A stretch of 45,870 nucleotides of DNA, taken from contig JAAWAC010000062.1 of NCBI GenBank assembly GCA_022791975.1, positions 1-45,870 of the forward strand, given 5' to 3'. This document shows positions 14,383 through 23,500 of the stretch, piece after piece. A program made the translations under genes and the position numbers. The stretch comes from Lachnospiraceae bacterium. GTDB lineage: Bacteria > Bacillota > Clostridia > Lachnospirales > Lachnospiraceae. The notes under the pieces were generated by a model, which worked only from the letters and a program-made list of their open reading frames with translations, was not told the DNA's origin and made no database searches. Every line of letters begins with the position of its first letter. Within the stretch, counting starts at the first letter, position 1.

Positions 14383-15616
14383 GGGAGTGAAGTTTCTGCG
14401 TGAAAAACTGGCTCGGAGGTTTTTTGTGTTTCTGGTGGTCTTGTGTGCAGGGGAGCTTTGCTTTCTGGGAGCCTGTGGCGTGATTCACATCCGGAAGCTT
14501 CAAAGGGCCCTTGTGGATCAGGAGCTTGCCGCTGCCTCATATCTCTTGGAACAGCAGGTGCCTCCAGCCCTGGTGGCCTCTGCCTGGAAGAATACCCGGG
14601 TGACGCAGGAAGGGGCCAGGCTTCTTCAAAGTATGGGACATGAGAGGCAGAGCATAAGCTATGGGATTCTTTTAATGGAGCAGGCCGGGGGCGGCCTGCT
14701 TTTGCCCTTGCTGTCCGGCGGGATATTCTTTGCCACAGGCTTGCTTCTGGGAGCAGGCCGTTTTTTGCAGAGGAGAGAGCAGGCCTATGAGGAGGCAGAA
14801 GGGGTGGTGGCCCAATATGCCCAGGGAAAATTTGGGGAGCATTTGCCAGGAGGGAAGACCGGGGCGCTCTACCAGCTGTTTGGAAGCGTGGAGCAGCTGG
14901 CTCTGTCTTTGCAGGCCAAAAATGAGGCAGAGCATCAAACAAAGGAATTTTTAAAGGACATGATTGCAAACATTTCCCACCAGCTAAAGACCCCTCTGGC
15001 CGCCTTGCATATGTATATGGAGATTCTCACAGAGGAGGCAAACAGGGAGGAGACTGTGAGAAATTTTTCCCGAAAATCCCTTGGATCACTGGAGCGGATG
15101 CAGGAGCTCATTCAGTCTCTTCTAAAAATGGCCCGGCTGGATACGGGCACGATTGTCTTTGAGAGACGGATGTGTCGGGTGTCGGAGCTGGTCGAGGAGG
15201 CAGTGGGAGAGCTGGTGGAGCGAGCGCGCCGAGAGAACAAGGAAATTCTTAAGATAGGCGATGCGGGAGAACATGTGTTCTGTGATTTTGGGTGGACCAA
15301 GGAGGCCTTGGGGAACCTTGTAAAAAATGCCCTGGATCACACAAGCCCTGGGGGAATCATTGGGATTTCCTGGGAGCGCTCCCCGGCCATATTGCGCCTG
15401 TGTGTGGAGGATAACGGCGATGGCATTCGCCCGGAGGATATGCACCATATTTTCAAGCAGTTCTATCGAGGGAGAGAGTCCGGTTCCCGGCCGGGAGTAG
15501 GTTTGGGGCTTTCTCTGGCAAAGGCCATTGTGGAGGGACAGGGAGGCCTTTTGTCTGTGGAGAGTAGACCAGGGGAGGGGAGTCTCTTTTGGATTTCCTT
15601 TCTTACGGAACTGTAA
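14366..15616 (+). CDS. Sensor histidine kinase
   Basis: The 416-residue kinase has a transmembrane helix at about 19-40, a short extracytoplasmic loop, a second helix at about 109-132, and then cytoplasmic HisKA and HATPase_c domains. The H-box is NISHQLKTPL with His205. The N-box is GNLVKNALDH, and the G boxes are VEDNGDGI and GVGLGLSLAK. The start is either ATG 14366, overlapping the regulator gene by 17 bp, or GTG 14387 just after its stop behind GGAAGGGG. The tiny sensor loop of about 65 residues resembles kinases that sense through their partner ABC transporter. This supports one regulatory unit with the next two genes. Confidence 0.9.
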   Translation: MSGRGEGVKFLREKLARRFFVFLVVLCAGELCFLGACGVIHIRKLQRALVDQELAAASYLLEQQVPPALVASAWKNTRVTQEGARLLQSMGHERQSISYGILLMEQAGGGLLLPLLSGGIFFATGLLLGAGRFLQRREQAYEEAEGVVAQYAQGKFGEHLPGGKTGALYQLFGSVEQLALSLQAKNEAEHQTKEFLKDMIANISHQLKTPLAALHMYMEILTEEANREETVRNFSRKSLGSLERMQELIQSLLKMARLDTGTIVFERRMCRVSELVEEAVGELVERARRENKEILKIGDAGEHVFCDFGWTKEALGNLVKNALDHTSPGGIIGISWERSPAILRLCVEDNGDGIRPEDMHHIFKQFYRGRESGSRPGVGLGLSLAKAIVEGQGGLLSVESRPGEGSLFWISFLTEL

Positions 15617-15655
15617 GGGGACATTCACGGAATTGTAAGGGACACATGCTATACT
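15607..15655 (+). promoter_or_regulatory. Direct-repeat operator and promoter of the ABC exporter
   Basis: GGAACTGTAAGGGGACA at 15607-15623 is repeated as GGAATTGTAAGGGACA at 15629-15644, a 22-bp period equal to two helical turns. The second copy covers the -35 position of a -10 TATACT at 15650-15655. OmpR-type activators bind such direct repeats next to -35, so the upstream regulator is the expected binder. The first copy overlaps the end of the kinase gene. Confidence 0.65.
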
Positions 15656-15711
15656 TTCCTGTATGAGGCGGGATATTTTAAGAGTACAGAGAAGAAAGGC
15701 AGGCATGAACA

Positions 15712-16395
15712 GTGGAAATTGTGAGAGTGGAAAATCTGAGTAAGACTTATGGAGCCGGGGAGGCCAGGGTGGAGGCCCTAAAGCAGGTGTCCTTTTCCAT
15801 GGAGCGGGGGGAGTTTGGAGCCGTGGTGGGGGAATCGGGATCGGGAAAGAGCACGCTTCTCAACTGTATGGGTGGCCTGGATAAGGCGGACAGTGGAAGG
15901 GTGATGCTAAACGGCCGGGATCTCTTTGAAATGGGAGAGAAGGAAAGGACTATTTTTCGCAGGCAGAATGTGGGCTTTATCTTTCAGTCCTTTCATCTGA
16001 TCCCAGAGCTTAACGTAGAGCAAAATATTATCTTTCCTCTATTGCTGGATTATAAAAGGCCGGATAAGGAGCGGGTGGAGGAACTTTTGCAGGTGTTAGG
16101 GTTGGAGAACAGGCGGCATCATCTGCCAGGACAGCTTTCCGGGGGGCAGCAGCAGCGGGTGGCTATCGGGCGGGCCTTGATTACCAGGCCTGCACTGGTT
16201 TTGGCTGATGAGCCCACAGGAAATCTGGATTCCCGAAACAGCCAGGATGTACTGGAGCTTTTGTGCCAGGCAGCCCGCCATTATCAGCAGACGGTTCTCA
16301 TGATCACCCACAATATGAATCTGACTCCAGTGGCAGACCGGGTATTTCAGGTGACAGACGGGGTTGTGCGAGAGCTGGGAGGTGAGCGGTCATGA
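15712..16395 (+). CDS. ABC transporter ATP-binding protein (LolD/MacB type)
   Basis: This 227-residue ATPase has Walker [10 protein letters not shown] at about 40-48, a Q-loop in [11 protein letters not shown], the signature [15 protein letters not shown] and Walker [13 protein letters not shown]. It is of the type that pairs with FtsX-domain permeases in macrolide, bacitracin or lipoprotein export. GTG 15712 follows AAAGGCAGG at suitable spacing; the nearer ATG at 15705 is out of frame. It overlaps the permease gene by 4 bp (ATGA), so both are made together. Confidence 0.93.
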   Translation: MEIVRVENLSKTYGAGEARVEALKQVSFSMERGEFGAVVGESGSGKSTLLNCMGGLDKADSGRVMLNGRDLFEMGEKERTIFRRQNVGFIFQSFHLIPELNVEQNIIFPLLLDYKRPDKERVEELLQVLGLENRRHHLPGQLSGGQQQRVAIGRALITRPALVLADEPTGNLDSRNSQDVLELLCQAARHYQQTVLMITHNMNLTPVADRVFQVTDGVVRELGGERS

Positions 16396-18752
16396 GGCAT
16401 TACCTGGACTTGGTCTCCCTTTCTGCAAAGGAGCACAGAAGGCAAAACCGGATGACCCGGCTGTGCATTGTGCTGGCTGTATTTCTGGTCACCGTTATCT
16501 TTGGCATGGCAGACATGGAAATGCGCTCCCAGATGCTTCAAGCAGTAAAAAGTGATGGTAGCTGGCATGCAGGGTTTGTTATAAATGAGGAGCAAGGGGC
16601 CATTCTGGCGGCCCGGCCGGAGGTGGAGCACATTTCCCCATATGGGGCACTCAATTATTATCGGAAGGATGGCTATCAGATCGAGGGGGAGGAAGCGCTG
16701 ATCTGCGGATTTGATCCGGAGCTTTTGGAGATGTTTCCGGCGGTGGAGCTTTTGGAGGGGGAGCTGCCAGAAAGAGAACAGGAGATGGTTGTAAACGAGA
16801 CCATAAGAAACCGCCTGGGAGTACAGGTGGGGGACTATCTGGTTCTCACCATCCCCGGGGGAGAGAAGCTTTCCCATAAGGTCACGGGAATTGCCCGGGA
16901 TACGGCACTGACAGCGGAAAAGGATGCCTTTGGCGTTTTTTTGTCTATGGGGGGATTTGAGAACCTTCACGGAAAGGGGACAGAGGAAGACAGGGAGGAG
17001 ATTTATTATGTAACCTTCCGATCCTTTACCAATATTCAGCGGGCTATCCGGGACATCCAGGTGCAGCTGGGGCTTGGAGATGACCAGGTGAGGCAGAATG
17101 CAAAGGTGCTATTGCTTCTCTTTCAGAGCCGGGATTCCTATCTGATGCAGTTTTATCTGGTGGCTGTGGTTTTGGCGGTGCTGGTATTGGCCGCAGGGGT
17201 GCTTATGATTACAGCCAGCATGAACAGCAGCATTGCTAGGCGAACGGAATTTTTCGGCTTGCTGGGATGCCTGGGAGCTACCAGGGGACAGGTGCTACGC
17301 TTTGTCCAAAGGGAGGCCTTAGGCTGGTGCAAAAGGGCAATTCCGGTAGGCATTTTCGGAGGCATCGCGGTGATCTGGGGGCTTTGTGCCATGCTGCGGG
17401 CCCTAAGCCCGGGACTTTTTGAGGGATTGCCCGTGTTTGGAATCAGCTTTCCGGCCATAATAGCCGGACTGATTGTGGGAGTGATGACGGTTCTTCTGGC
17501 AGCAAAAGCCCCGGCTAAGCGAGCGGCTCAGGTGTCGCCTCTTACAGCCGTGTCGGGAAACGGAGGAAGTGTGCAGCCGGCCAGGCGGGCGGCGGACACG
17601 AGAATCTTTCCGGTGGATGTGGCATTGGGCATCCATCATGCCTTTGGCAGCAAACGGAATTTCTTTTTGGTAAGCGGGTCCTTTGCCTTCAGCATTGTAT
17701 TATTTCTGGCATTTAGCACAGGGATTGATTTTATGCATCATGCCCTCACGCCTCTGCAACCCTGGGCGCCGGATCTCTGTGTCTACAGTGAGGAAAACCA
17801 AAATCTGATTCCCAGAGAACTTGGGGAGGAGGTAAAGGCTTGTCCAGGGGTAAAAAAGGTCTTTGGAAGAGGATATGGGGAGATAACTGTAGATACGGAG
17901 GAGGGGATAAAAAAGCTTTCGCTGATCTCTTATGACAAACAACAGTTCGATTGGGCGCAAGATTCCCTGGTGAAGGGAGAATTGGAGAAAGTGATTGCAG
18001 GAGAGGGAATTCTCCTAGTATTTGGGGAAGAAGGGGCTCTGGCCCAAAGAGAGCGAGTGCTTGTAAACCAGGAGGGCCAACTGCAGGAGCTTTTGGTGTG
18101 CGGAATATTGGAAATGATTCCTTATCCGAGAGGGGCGGGAAGCGCTTCGGATGTGGCAATTTGTTCGGAGGATCTGTTTTCCCGGCTGACCAAAGAGACG
18201 GGATATGCGGTGTTGGACATTCAGCTGGATAGGGATGCGGGGGACCAGGAGGTGAGAGAGCTTCGCAGAATCATAGAGGAGTCTTGTCAGGAGGGAATCT
18301 CCTTTTCCGACAAGCGTATGGGAAACCGGGAGACAAAAGGGGCTGGGTATTCTATGGCACTGTTTCTCTATGGCTTTCTGGTTGTTATTGGGCTGATTGC
18401 ATTTTTTAATATTGTCAACTGTGTTGCCATGAGTGTGTCTGCCAGAATGAAGGAATACGGAGCCATGCGGGCCATTGGCATGAGTACGGACCAGCTTATT
18501 CGCATGGTGCTGGGGGAGACTCTTACCTATATGGTTTTTGGGGTTGTCTTTGGCTGTCTGGGGGGAATTCCCCTGAACCGACAGTTGTTTGCTTCCCTTG
18601 TAACCTCCCGTTGGGGAGAGGCCTGGCAGCTGCCAGCCGGGGAGCTTGCCATCATTGTGTTTATTGTGGCTTTGGCTGTCTGTCTGGCCGTTTTGGGGCC
18701 GGCCAGACAGTTCCAAAGGATGACGGTGGTGGATACTTTGGGGGCGGAGTAA
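16392..18752 (+). CDS. FtsX-domain ABC transporter permease
   Basis: The 786-residue permease has an N-terminal transmembrane helix (about 24-42), a large extracytoplasmic domain to about 250, three membrane helices (about 252-375), and a second FtsX half whose outer domain spans about 435-650, followed by three C-terminal helices. TRRTEFFGLLGCLGATRGQ-like and MKEYGAMRAIGMS segments are typical FtsX motifs just after membrane helices. It works with the ATPase encoded just upstream. The substrate is unknown; context suggests antimicrobial-peptide or envelope-stress export. The gene ends 2 bp before the convergent ferritin-like gene. Confidence 0.9.
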   Translation: MRHYLDLVSLSAKEHRRQNRMTRLCIVLAVFLVTVIFGMADMEMRSQMLQAVKSDGSWHAGFVINEEQGAILAARPEVEHISPYGALNYYRKDGYQIEGEEALICGFDPELLEMFPAVELLEGELPEREQEMVVNETIRNRLGVQVGDYLVLTIPGGEKLSHKVTGIARDTALTAEKDAFGVFLSMGGFENLHGKGTEEDREEIYYVTFRSFTNIQRAIRDIQVQLGLGDDQVRQNAKVLLLLFQSRDSYLMQFYLVAVVLAVLVLAAGVLMITASMNSSIARRTEFFGLLGCLGATRGQVLRFVQREALGWCKRAIPVGIFGGIAVIWGLCAMLRALSPGLFEGLPVFGISFPAIIAGLIVGVMTVLLAAKAPAKRAAQVSPLTAVSGNGGSVQPARRAADTRIFPVDVALGIHHAFGSKRNFFLVSGSFAFSIVLFLAFSTGIDFMHHALTPLQPWAPDLCVYSEENQNLIPRELGEEVKACPGVKKVFGRGYGEITVDTEEGIKKLSLISYDKQQFDWAQDSLVKGELEKVIAGEGILLVFGEEGALAQRERVLVNQEGQLQELLVCGILEMIPYPRGAGSASDVAICSEDLFSRLTKETGYAVLDIQLDRDAGDQEVRELRRIIEESCQEGISFSDKRMGNRETKGAGYSMALFLYGFLVVIGLIAFFNIVNCVAMSVSARMKEYGAMRAIGMSTDQLIRMVLGETLTYMVFGVVFGCLGGIPLNRQLFASLVTSRWGEAWQLPAGELAIIVFIVALAVCLAVLGPARQFQRMTVVDTLGAE

Positions 18753-18754
18753 GC

Positions 18755-19336
18755 TTATCTTGGCATATTTTGCCGAGGACGCCCGCCGCCACATTCCGCT
18801 AACAGTTGCCGCAGCAGCATAATATGATACTCCTCGTCCAGGATGATTCGCCGGATCATGGCATCTACGCAGTCATCCTGGATGAGCTTTCGGTGCATTT
18901 CGTATTGATGGATGGCCGCCTTTTCTGCGTCGATGTCGGCCAACAGCATCTTTTCTGTGTGCTCCGGTAGGGTGAGATATTCCGGTGTCCACATGCGCTG
19001 GTTTCCGTTGCGCATCCGGGCGGTGTAATCCACGGGGCCACCCAACAGGCAGATAAGCTCTCCCAAATGTTGTAGATGCATCATTTCAGCCATGGCAATG
19101 CCCAGAAGAGTTCTGGCTAAGGGGCAGTTTTCCGGGGCCAGGCGGTTTTCGTTATTGATATACTGGGTAATGGCAGACAGCTCCGATACGGAACCACAGT
19201 AGTCAATGCTTAGCAGGTTGGCATAGGCCGGATTCTGTTCTCTGACCTGCACAGGAGGGTAGGGCAGATCGACCATGGCGGGCCGGATGCCGGAAAAGCT
19301 GCAAGCGCAGGTGATTGGATTTTTACATTCTTCCAT
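18755..19336 (-). CDS. Ferritin-like di-iron protein
   Basis: This 193-residue protein has the four-helix ferritin-like pattern: SELSAITQYINNE, then AEMMHLQHLGEL (Glu with EMMH ligands), DAEKAAIHQYEMHRKLI, and ILDEEYHIMLLRQLL. These helices supply Glu and His ligands for a dinuclear metal site as in rubrerythrin or Mn-catalase relatives. The N-terminus holds a short Cys-containing stretch (CKNPITCACSF) of unknown role. The start ATG 19336 follows AAGGGAGT. A perfect 18-bp palindrome sits 25 bp upstream. It could be an oxidative-stress protein or coat-type protein; the exact subfamily is uncertain. Confidence 0.75.
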   Translation of the reverse strand: MEECKNPITCACSFSGIRPAMVDLPYPPVQVREQNPAYANLLSIDYCGSVSELSAITQYINNENRLAPENCPLARTLLGIAMAEMMHLQHLGELICLLGGPVDYTARMRNGNQRMWTPEYLTLPEHTEKMLLADIDAEKAAIHQYEMHRKLIQDDCVDAMIRRIILDEEYHIMLLRQLLAECGGGRPRQNMPR

Positions 19337-19360
19337 CTATAAAACTCCCTTCATCATAAT

Positions 19361-19378
19361 CCTATACTATAGTATAGG
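19361..19378. promoter_or_regulatory. 18-bp perfect palindrome, candidate operator
   Basis: CCTATACTATAGTATAGG is a perfect palindrome just upstream of the ferritin-like gene (minus strand) and downstream of yaaA's end. It contains TATACT, a possible -10, so a bound repressor would block the promoter. It is also able to form a hairpin, but no T run follows. The binding protein is unknown. Confidence 0.6.
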
Positions 19379-19421
19379 AAAATTTTCCAGATGTGTCTGT
19401 AAAAATCTATTATGTGGTTCT

Positions 19422-20162
19422 TTATCGCAGAAATACCCATGTTGTCTCTGTAGAATAAGTCTCAGTAAAGGTGTAGTTCAGAGTGTGAAAGGCCTTGACC
19501 TGCTCCAGATCTGTCACCTGACCCTCTGCCAGATACCGCACCATCTCTCCCCGTGCCATTTTCGCCAGAGTCCCTTTTTGTCGAAGCTTTCCCTGAACGA
19601 GCTCTCCAAAAACCAAAGTAATAAACCGGTCCTCAGGCTGTAGGTATTTTTCCACTATTTTGGAATATTCTTTGGAGGCCAGGTTCAGAATGGTCCGGTC
19701 CTTATCTATCAGGGCCCGGTAACACTTATCTCCCCAGAAGTCATAGAGATCCCTTTTGCCCTGAACCGAAAGAGGCGCTTGGAATTCCAGCCGGTAAGGG
19801 GTTACCCGATCAAAGGGCTTTAAGATGCCGTAAAAGCCGGATAGAATTCGCAGGTGCTTTTCCACATAGGAGAGGGCCTCCCGGGTAAATACGGATGGAG
19901 CCATATGCTGGTACTGAAGGCCCTCATAGGAGAGAAGCGCTGGAGTCATAGCCTGTCTCAGATCCATTTTGGCATGTCTTTGAAAATTAAGCTGGGCAAG
20001 CTTATCATTGCAATTCCACAGAGCCTTTGCCTCTGCCAGGGCAAGCTTTTGGATGGCTTCATATAAAATCTCCGTATCCGAGAGAAATTCCGGAAGCTGG
20101 TTTCCTGGGAGGAGATCTGTGTGGACATTCATTTTTTTAGCGGGTGAAATGATGATTTTCAT
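19422..20162 (-). CDS. yaaA: Peroxide stress protein YaaA (DUF328)
   Basis: The 246-residue protein begins MKIIISPAKKMN, the conserved YaaA start. It has LSGFYGILKPFDRVTPYRLE, DFWGDKC, and the closing region FITLVFGELVQGKLRQKGTLAKMARG. YaaA lowers free iron and limits DNA damage during peroxide stress in E. coli. I chose ATG 20162 by that conserved start, although its ribosome site is poor; the frame is open 47 codons further. A TTGCTA-17-TACAAT promoter lies at 20253-20281. Its proximity to a ferritin-like protein fits iron or peroxide handling. Confidence 0.9.
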   Translation of the reverse strand: MKIIISPAKKMNVHTDLLPGNQLPEFLSDTEILYEAIQKLALAEAKALWNCNDKLAQLNFQRHAKMDLRQAMTPALLSYEGLQYQHMAPSVFTREALSYVEKHLRILSGFYGILKPFDRVTPYRLEFQAPLSVQGKRDLYDFWGDKCYRALIDKDRTILNLASKEYSKIVEKYLQPEDRFITLVFGELVQGKLRQKGTLAKMARGEMVRYLAEGQVTDLEQVKAFHTLNYTFTETYSTETTWVFLR

Positions 20163-20501
20163 AGGTGGGAATTGTTTCCTTATTGTATGGAAGAATAAAA
20201 AGGTGAGAACATATGTTTGCTTCTGGAGAAAGCATCTATTTCTCTGCTTTTCATTGTACGGAAAAGTTGTGAAAATAGCAATAGGAAAGAAACCGTTTCC
20301 CAAGCTTCTTTGTGCAAAAAACAGGATGCAAAAAATAATGCAAAATAATTTAAGTCAAGTCTTTTCTTGGGTTGAGAAATCTGGTAAAATATTAAGACCA
20401 AGAAGGCAATAGGTTGTTTTCTTGGTGCAAATATTTTGGAAGATACCAAGGTGATCACCAGAAGACCAGGGATTTTCCGGAAGAGATAGGAGAGAAGAAA
20501 C
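20163..20501. other. Divergent intergenic region between yaaA and the surface protein gene
   Basis: On the minus strand TTGCTA (20276-20281) and TACAAT (20253-20258) with a 17-bp spacer make a good yaaA promoter. On the plus strand TAAAAT at 20385-20390 may be a -10 for the surface protein. It is framed by an inverted TCTTGG (20365-20370) / CCAAGA (20398-20403), a possible operator. No gene is seen. Confidence 0.5.
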
Positions 20502-23500
20502 ATGAGCAACTGGAAGAAAGTAAGGAAAAGGCTACTGGTGCTTCTTCTTGCCTCGGCGATCATCGGTGGAATGATGGAGCATTCGCAGGTTATGGTTACG
20601 GCTGCGGATGCAGAGGGGGAAGTAAAGGAAGGGAATACGCTTTTGGAGGGAGAGGAAACTCCCGCGGTAGAAGGCGGTCTCATGGCAGAGGAAGGTTTGG
20701 AAGCGGAAGATGGTCCCAAGGTAGAGGGAGATTTGGAAGCGGAAGACAGCTCTGAGGCAGAGGAGGGCGAAGCGGAAGACAGCCCTAAAGCAGAGGAAAC
20801 GCCTGCTTCTCCTGTGTGTATCTGCACGGCCTTGTGTGAGGCTGCGGCAAAGGCAGAAGAGGCAGATTGCCCCGTATGCAGGGAGGATCTGTCAGCCTGT
20901 GGCGGCAAGGACTTGACAGAACAGCCAGAGAAAGTGCCTGACGTTTTCACGGAAACAGAGGAAGAGGACCCCACACTTCCTGCGGGGAGCCAGGAGCCTT
21001 TGGGGGAGGAAGACCTGACAGGAGCAGGCACTGAAACGGAAGAGACATCGGATCAGGAAGCTGCGGTAGCAGCTGTGGAAAAACTATTGGGGGGGCTTCC
21101 GTCACTGGAGGAGCTTCAGGCTCTTGATCAGGATGGACAGGCTGCCGTCTATGGACAGATCCAGGAGGCCTTGGAGGCCTATGAGAGTCTGGATGAGGAG
21201 CAAAAGGCACTGCTTCCCGGAGTGGAGGAGCAGCTAAAGGAACTGTTGGATTATATTACAGAACTGTCCCAGCCCATGGCTGCAACGGAGGAGCAAATCA
21301 AAGGTGCATGGGATGCCATGACAAGAGCCATGGAAAACTGGGACGTGGAAGTGGACGTTTCCAGTTTTAACCTGACCGCAGGGGATATGAATCGCATTTG
21401 GCCAGAGGTGGCAGAGGACAATCCGGATCTGTTTTATGTGCTGCTTATGAAGACTGCTGTTGCATCGGACGGAATAATTCAGAAGTGTATATTTACCTAT
21501 AATATAGAATATAATCAGAACAACGTTGCGCAGTACAAAGCTGCCATAGAAAAGGTGTTTGATCAGGTCATTGAAACGAATATGACCGATGAGCAAAAGG
21601 CCACGGCTCTGCATGACTACCTGGTTCAGCATATGGTGTATGATCAGAATGCAAACAACAACCTGGGAATTGAAAAGAGAAATGCGTATGAAGCCCTGGT
21701 AAACGGAATCGGGGTCTGTCAGGGATATACCCTTGCTTATGCGGCTCTGCTGAAAAGGGCAGGGATAGAGGTGGATTATTGCAGAAGCGTGTCCATGAAC
21801 CATATATGGAATTATGTGAAATTGAATGGAAACTGGTATCATGCGGATCTTACCTTTGATGATGCCACGGCCAGCAGCCAGGTGGGAGAGACCGGCTATG
21901 TAAAGCATACCTATTTCCTGCTCAGTGACGCTGCCATGAAAAATGCAAAGCATGCCTGGGAGCCCAATGATATCACATGCGATGACACCCGATATGATAA
22001 TTCCTGGCAAAAGACGGCTCCTATCAGTGAGTCCGCCATTTATACAGTTAACGGGAATTACTATTATCTCAAGGGAGAGACTGTGGATGGTGCGCCCCAA
22101 ATTATATATCGGGGTGCTACCCTGATAAAAAGGGATACCAGCGGAAACGAGACTCCGGTGGGAACCTTTGAGATAGAGGACTTGGGATCTAAGTGGCCCA
22201 TGTATCCCATGAGTTTTTCCAGACTTTCCTGCGCAAAGGGAACCTTATATTTTAATGTGGGAAATTCGGTCTATTCGTTGAATCCATCAGCGAATACAGT
22301 GCCGGTAAAGATTTATCAGTATGAGGATCCTGCGGATCGGATCGTGACGGGTCTTTTGGTGACTGGCGATGAGATGACTCTGGAAATCTTCAATCGAACT
22401 ACAAATAAGATAGATGAAAGAATAAAAGTTCCCATTTTTGCTTTAAGCGCCAGCCTTACAAGGGTAAAAGTCGGTTATACAACAGCCCCTGTCCTGTCTG
22501 TCAATCCGTTGGCTACCGGGTTTACCTGGTCAAAACAGAAATCGGATGGCAGCTGGGAGACCATAAATGGAGCCACTGGTTCCAGCTATACAGTGGAGAC
22601 CGGACTTTTGGAGGGCAGCTACAGATATAAGGTGGAGGCTACACTGGATGGAAAATCCGTTTCATCTGAGATTGTGATCACCGTAACAGCGCAGGAGGAG
22701 CAGAAGAATTTTGGGTTTGCAGGAGGGGACCGAAAGGTAACCTATGGATCCCCAGACTTTACCATGACAGCCCAGGGGGCAGAGGCCGGATCGGTGGTTC
22801 GTTACAGCAGCTCGGCACCGGCGGTGGCCACGGTTGATCCGGTGACAGGAGCGGTGAAGATTTTGAAGGCGGGTAGCACCGTGATCACGGCGACAGCTTC
22901 CGAGACCCAGGACTATTTGGAGGCAAAGAGCGCCTATACGCTGACGGTTTCTCCCAAGGCCTTGTCCTGGGATGTGAGCGCTCTGGAGGCGAAGGATCGG
23001 CTGGATCGCATCAAGAATCAGGCGGCAACCCTCTACGGGGAGCTGAAGCTTGCGGGGATATTGGAGAAAGATAGAACTGCTGTGCGGTTTGAGTGTCCCG
23101 CAGAGAAGCTGGCCGGAGTTTATCAGACAGTGGCGGCAGGCAACCAAAAGGTAACGCTTTCCTGGAAGAGTGATCAGGACAAGGGAACCCTCCAGGGAGA
23201 AGGAAGCGGAAATTATATCCTGCCTGGGGCTCTTCCGGAGATCACGGGAAAAATCAGTATGTTGGATAGCACTCTTCCCATGCTTCCGGAATCCACGGAG
23301 AACACAGGATTTATGGTACAGGTGGAGTATGGCCTCTCAGAAGTGCCAGCCTCCTTTAAGGATAAGGAGCACCTGAATACGCCCGGAAAGATTGAGCAGG
23401 CTATGAAGGTAAAGCTTCAGGAGAAAACCAGCGGAATTGCCGACACAAATATTGTGACCTATGATGTAGAGCTTCTGATAAATATCAATGGAACAGGCTG

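Noticed and set aside
13992..14969. 325-codon minus-strand frame
   Set aside because: It lies antisense to the response regulator and kinase, whose domain motifs are complete. The translation is Pro/Ser/Arg-rich, as expected of a shadow frame.
18015..18794. 259-codon minus-strand frame
   Set aside because: It is antisense to the FtsX permease, with no ribosome site or domain.
20180..21031. 283-codon minus-strand frame with Ser/Ala repeats
   Set aside because: It is the reverse image of the Glu-rich linker repeats of the surface protein.
21234..22100. 288-codon minus-strand frame
   Set aside because: It is antisense to the transglutaminase core, which has an intact catalytic triad; no start signal.
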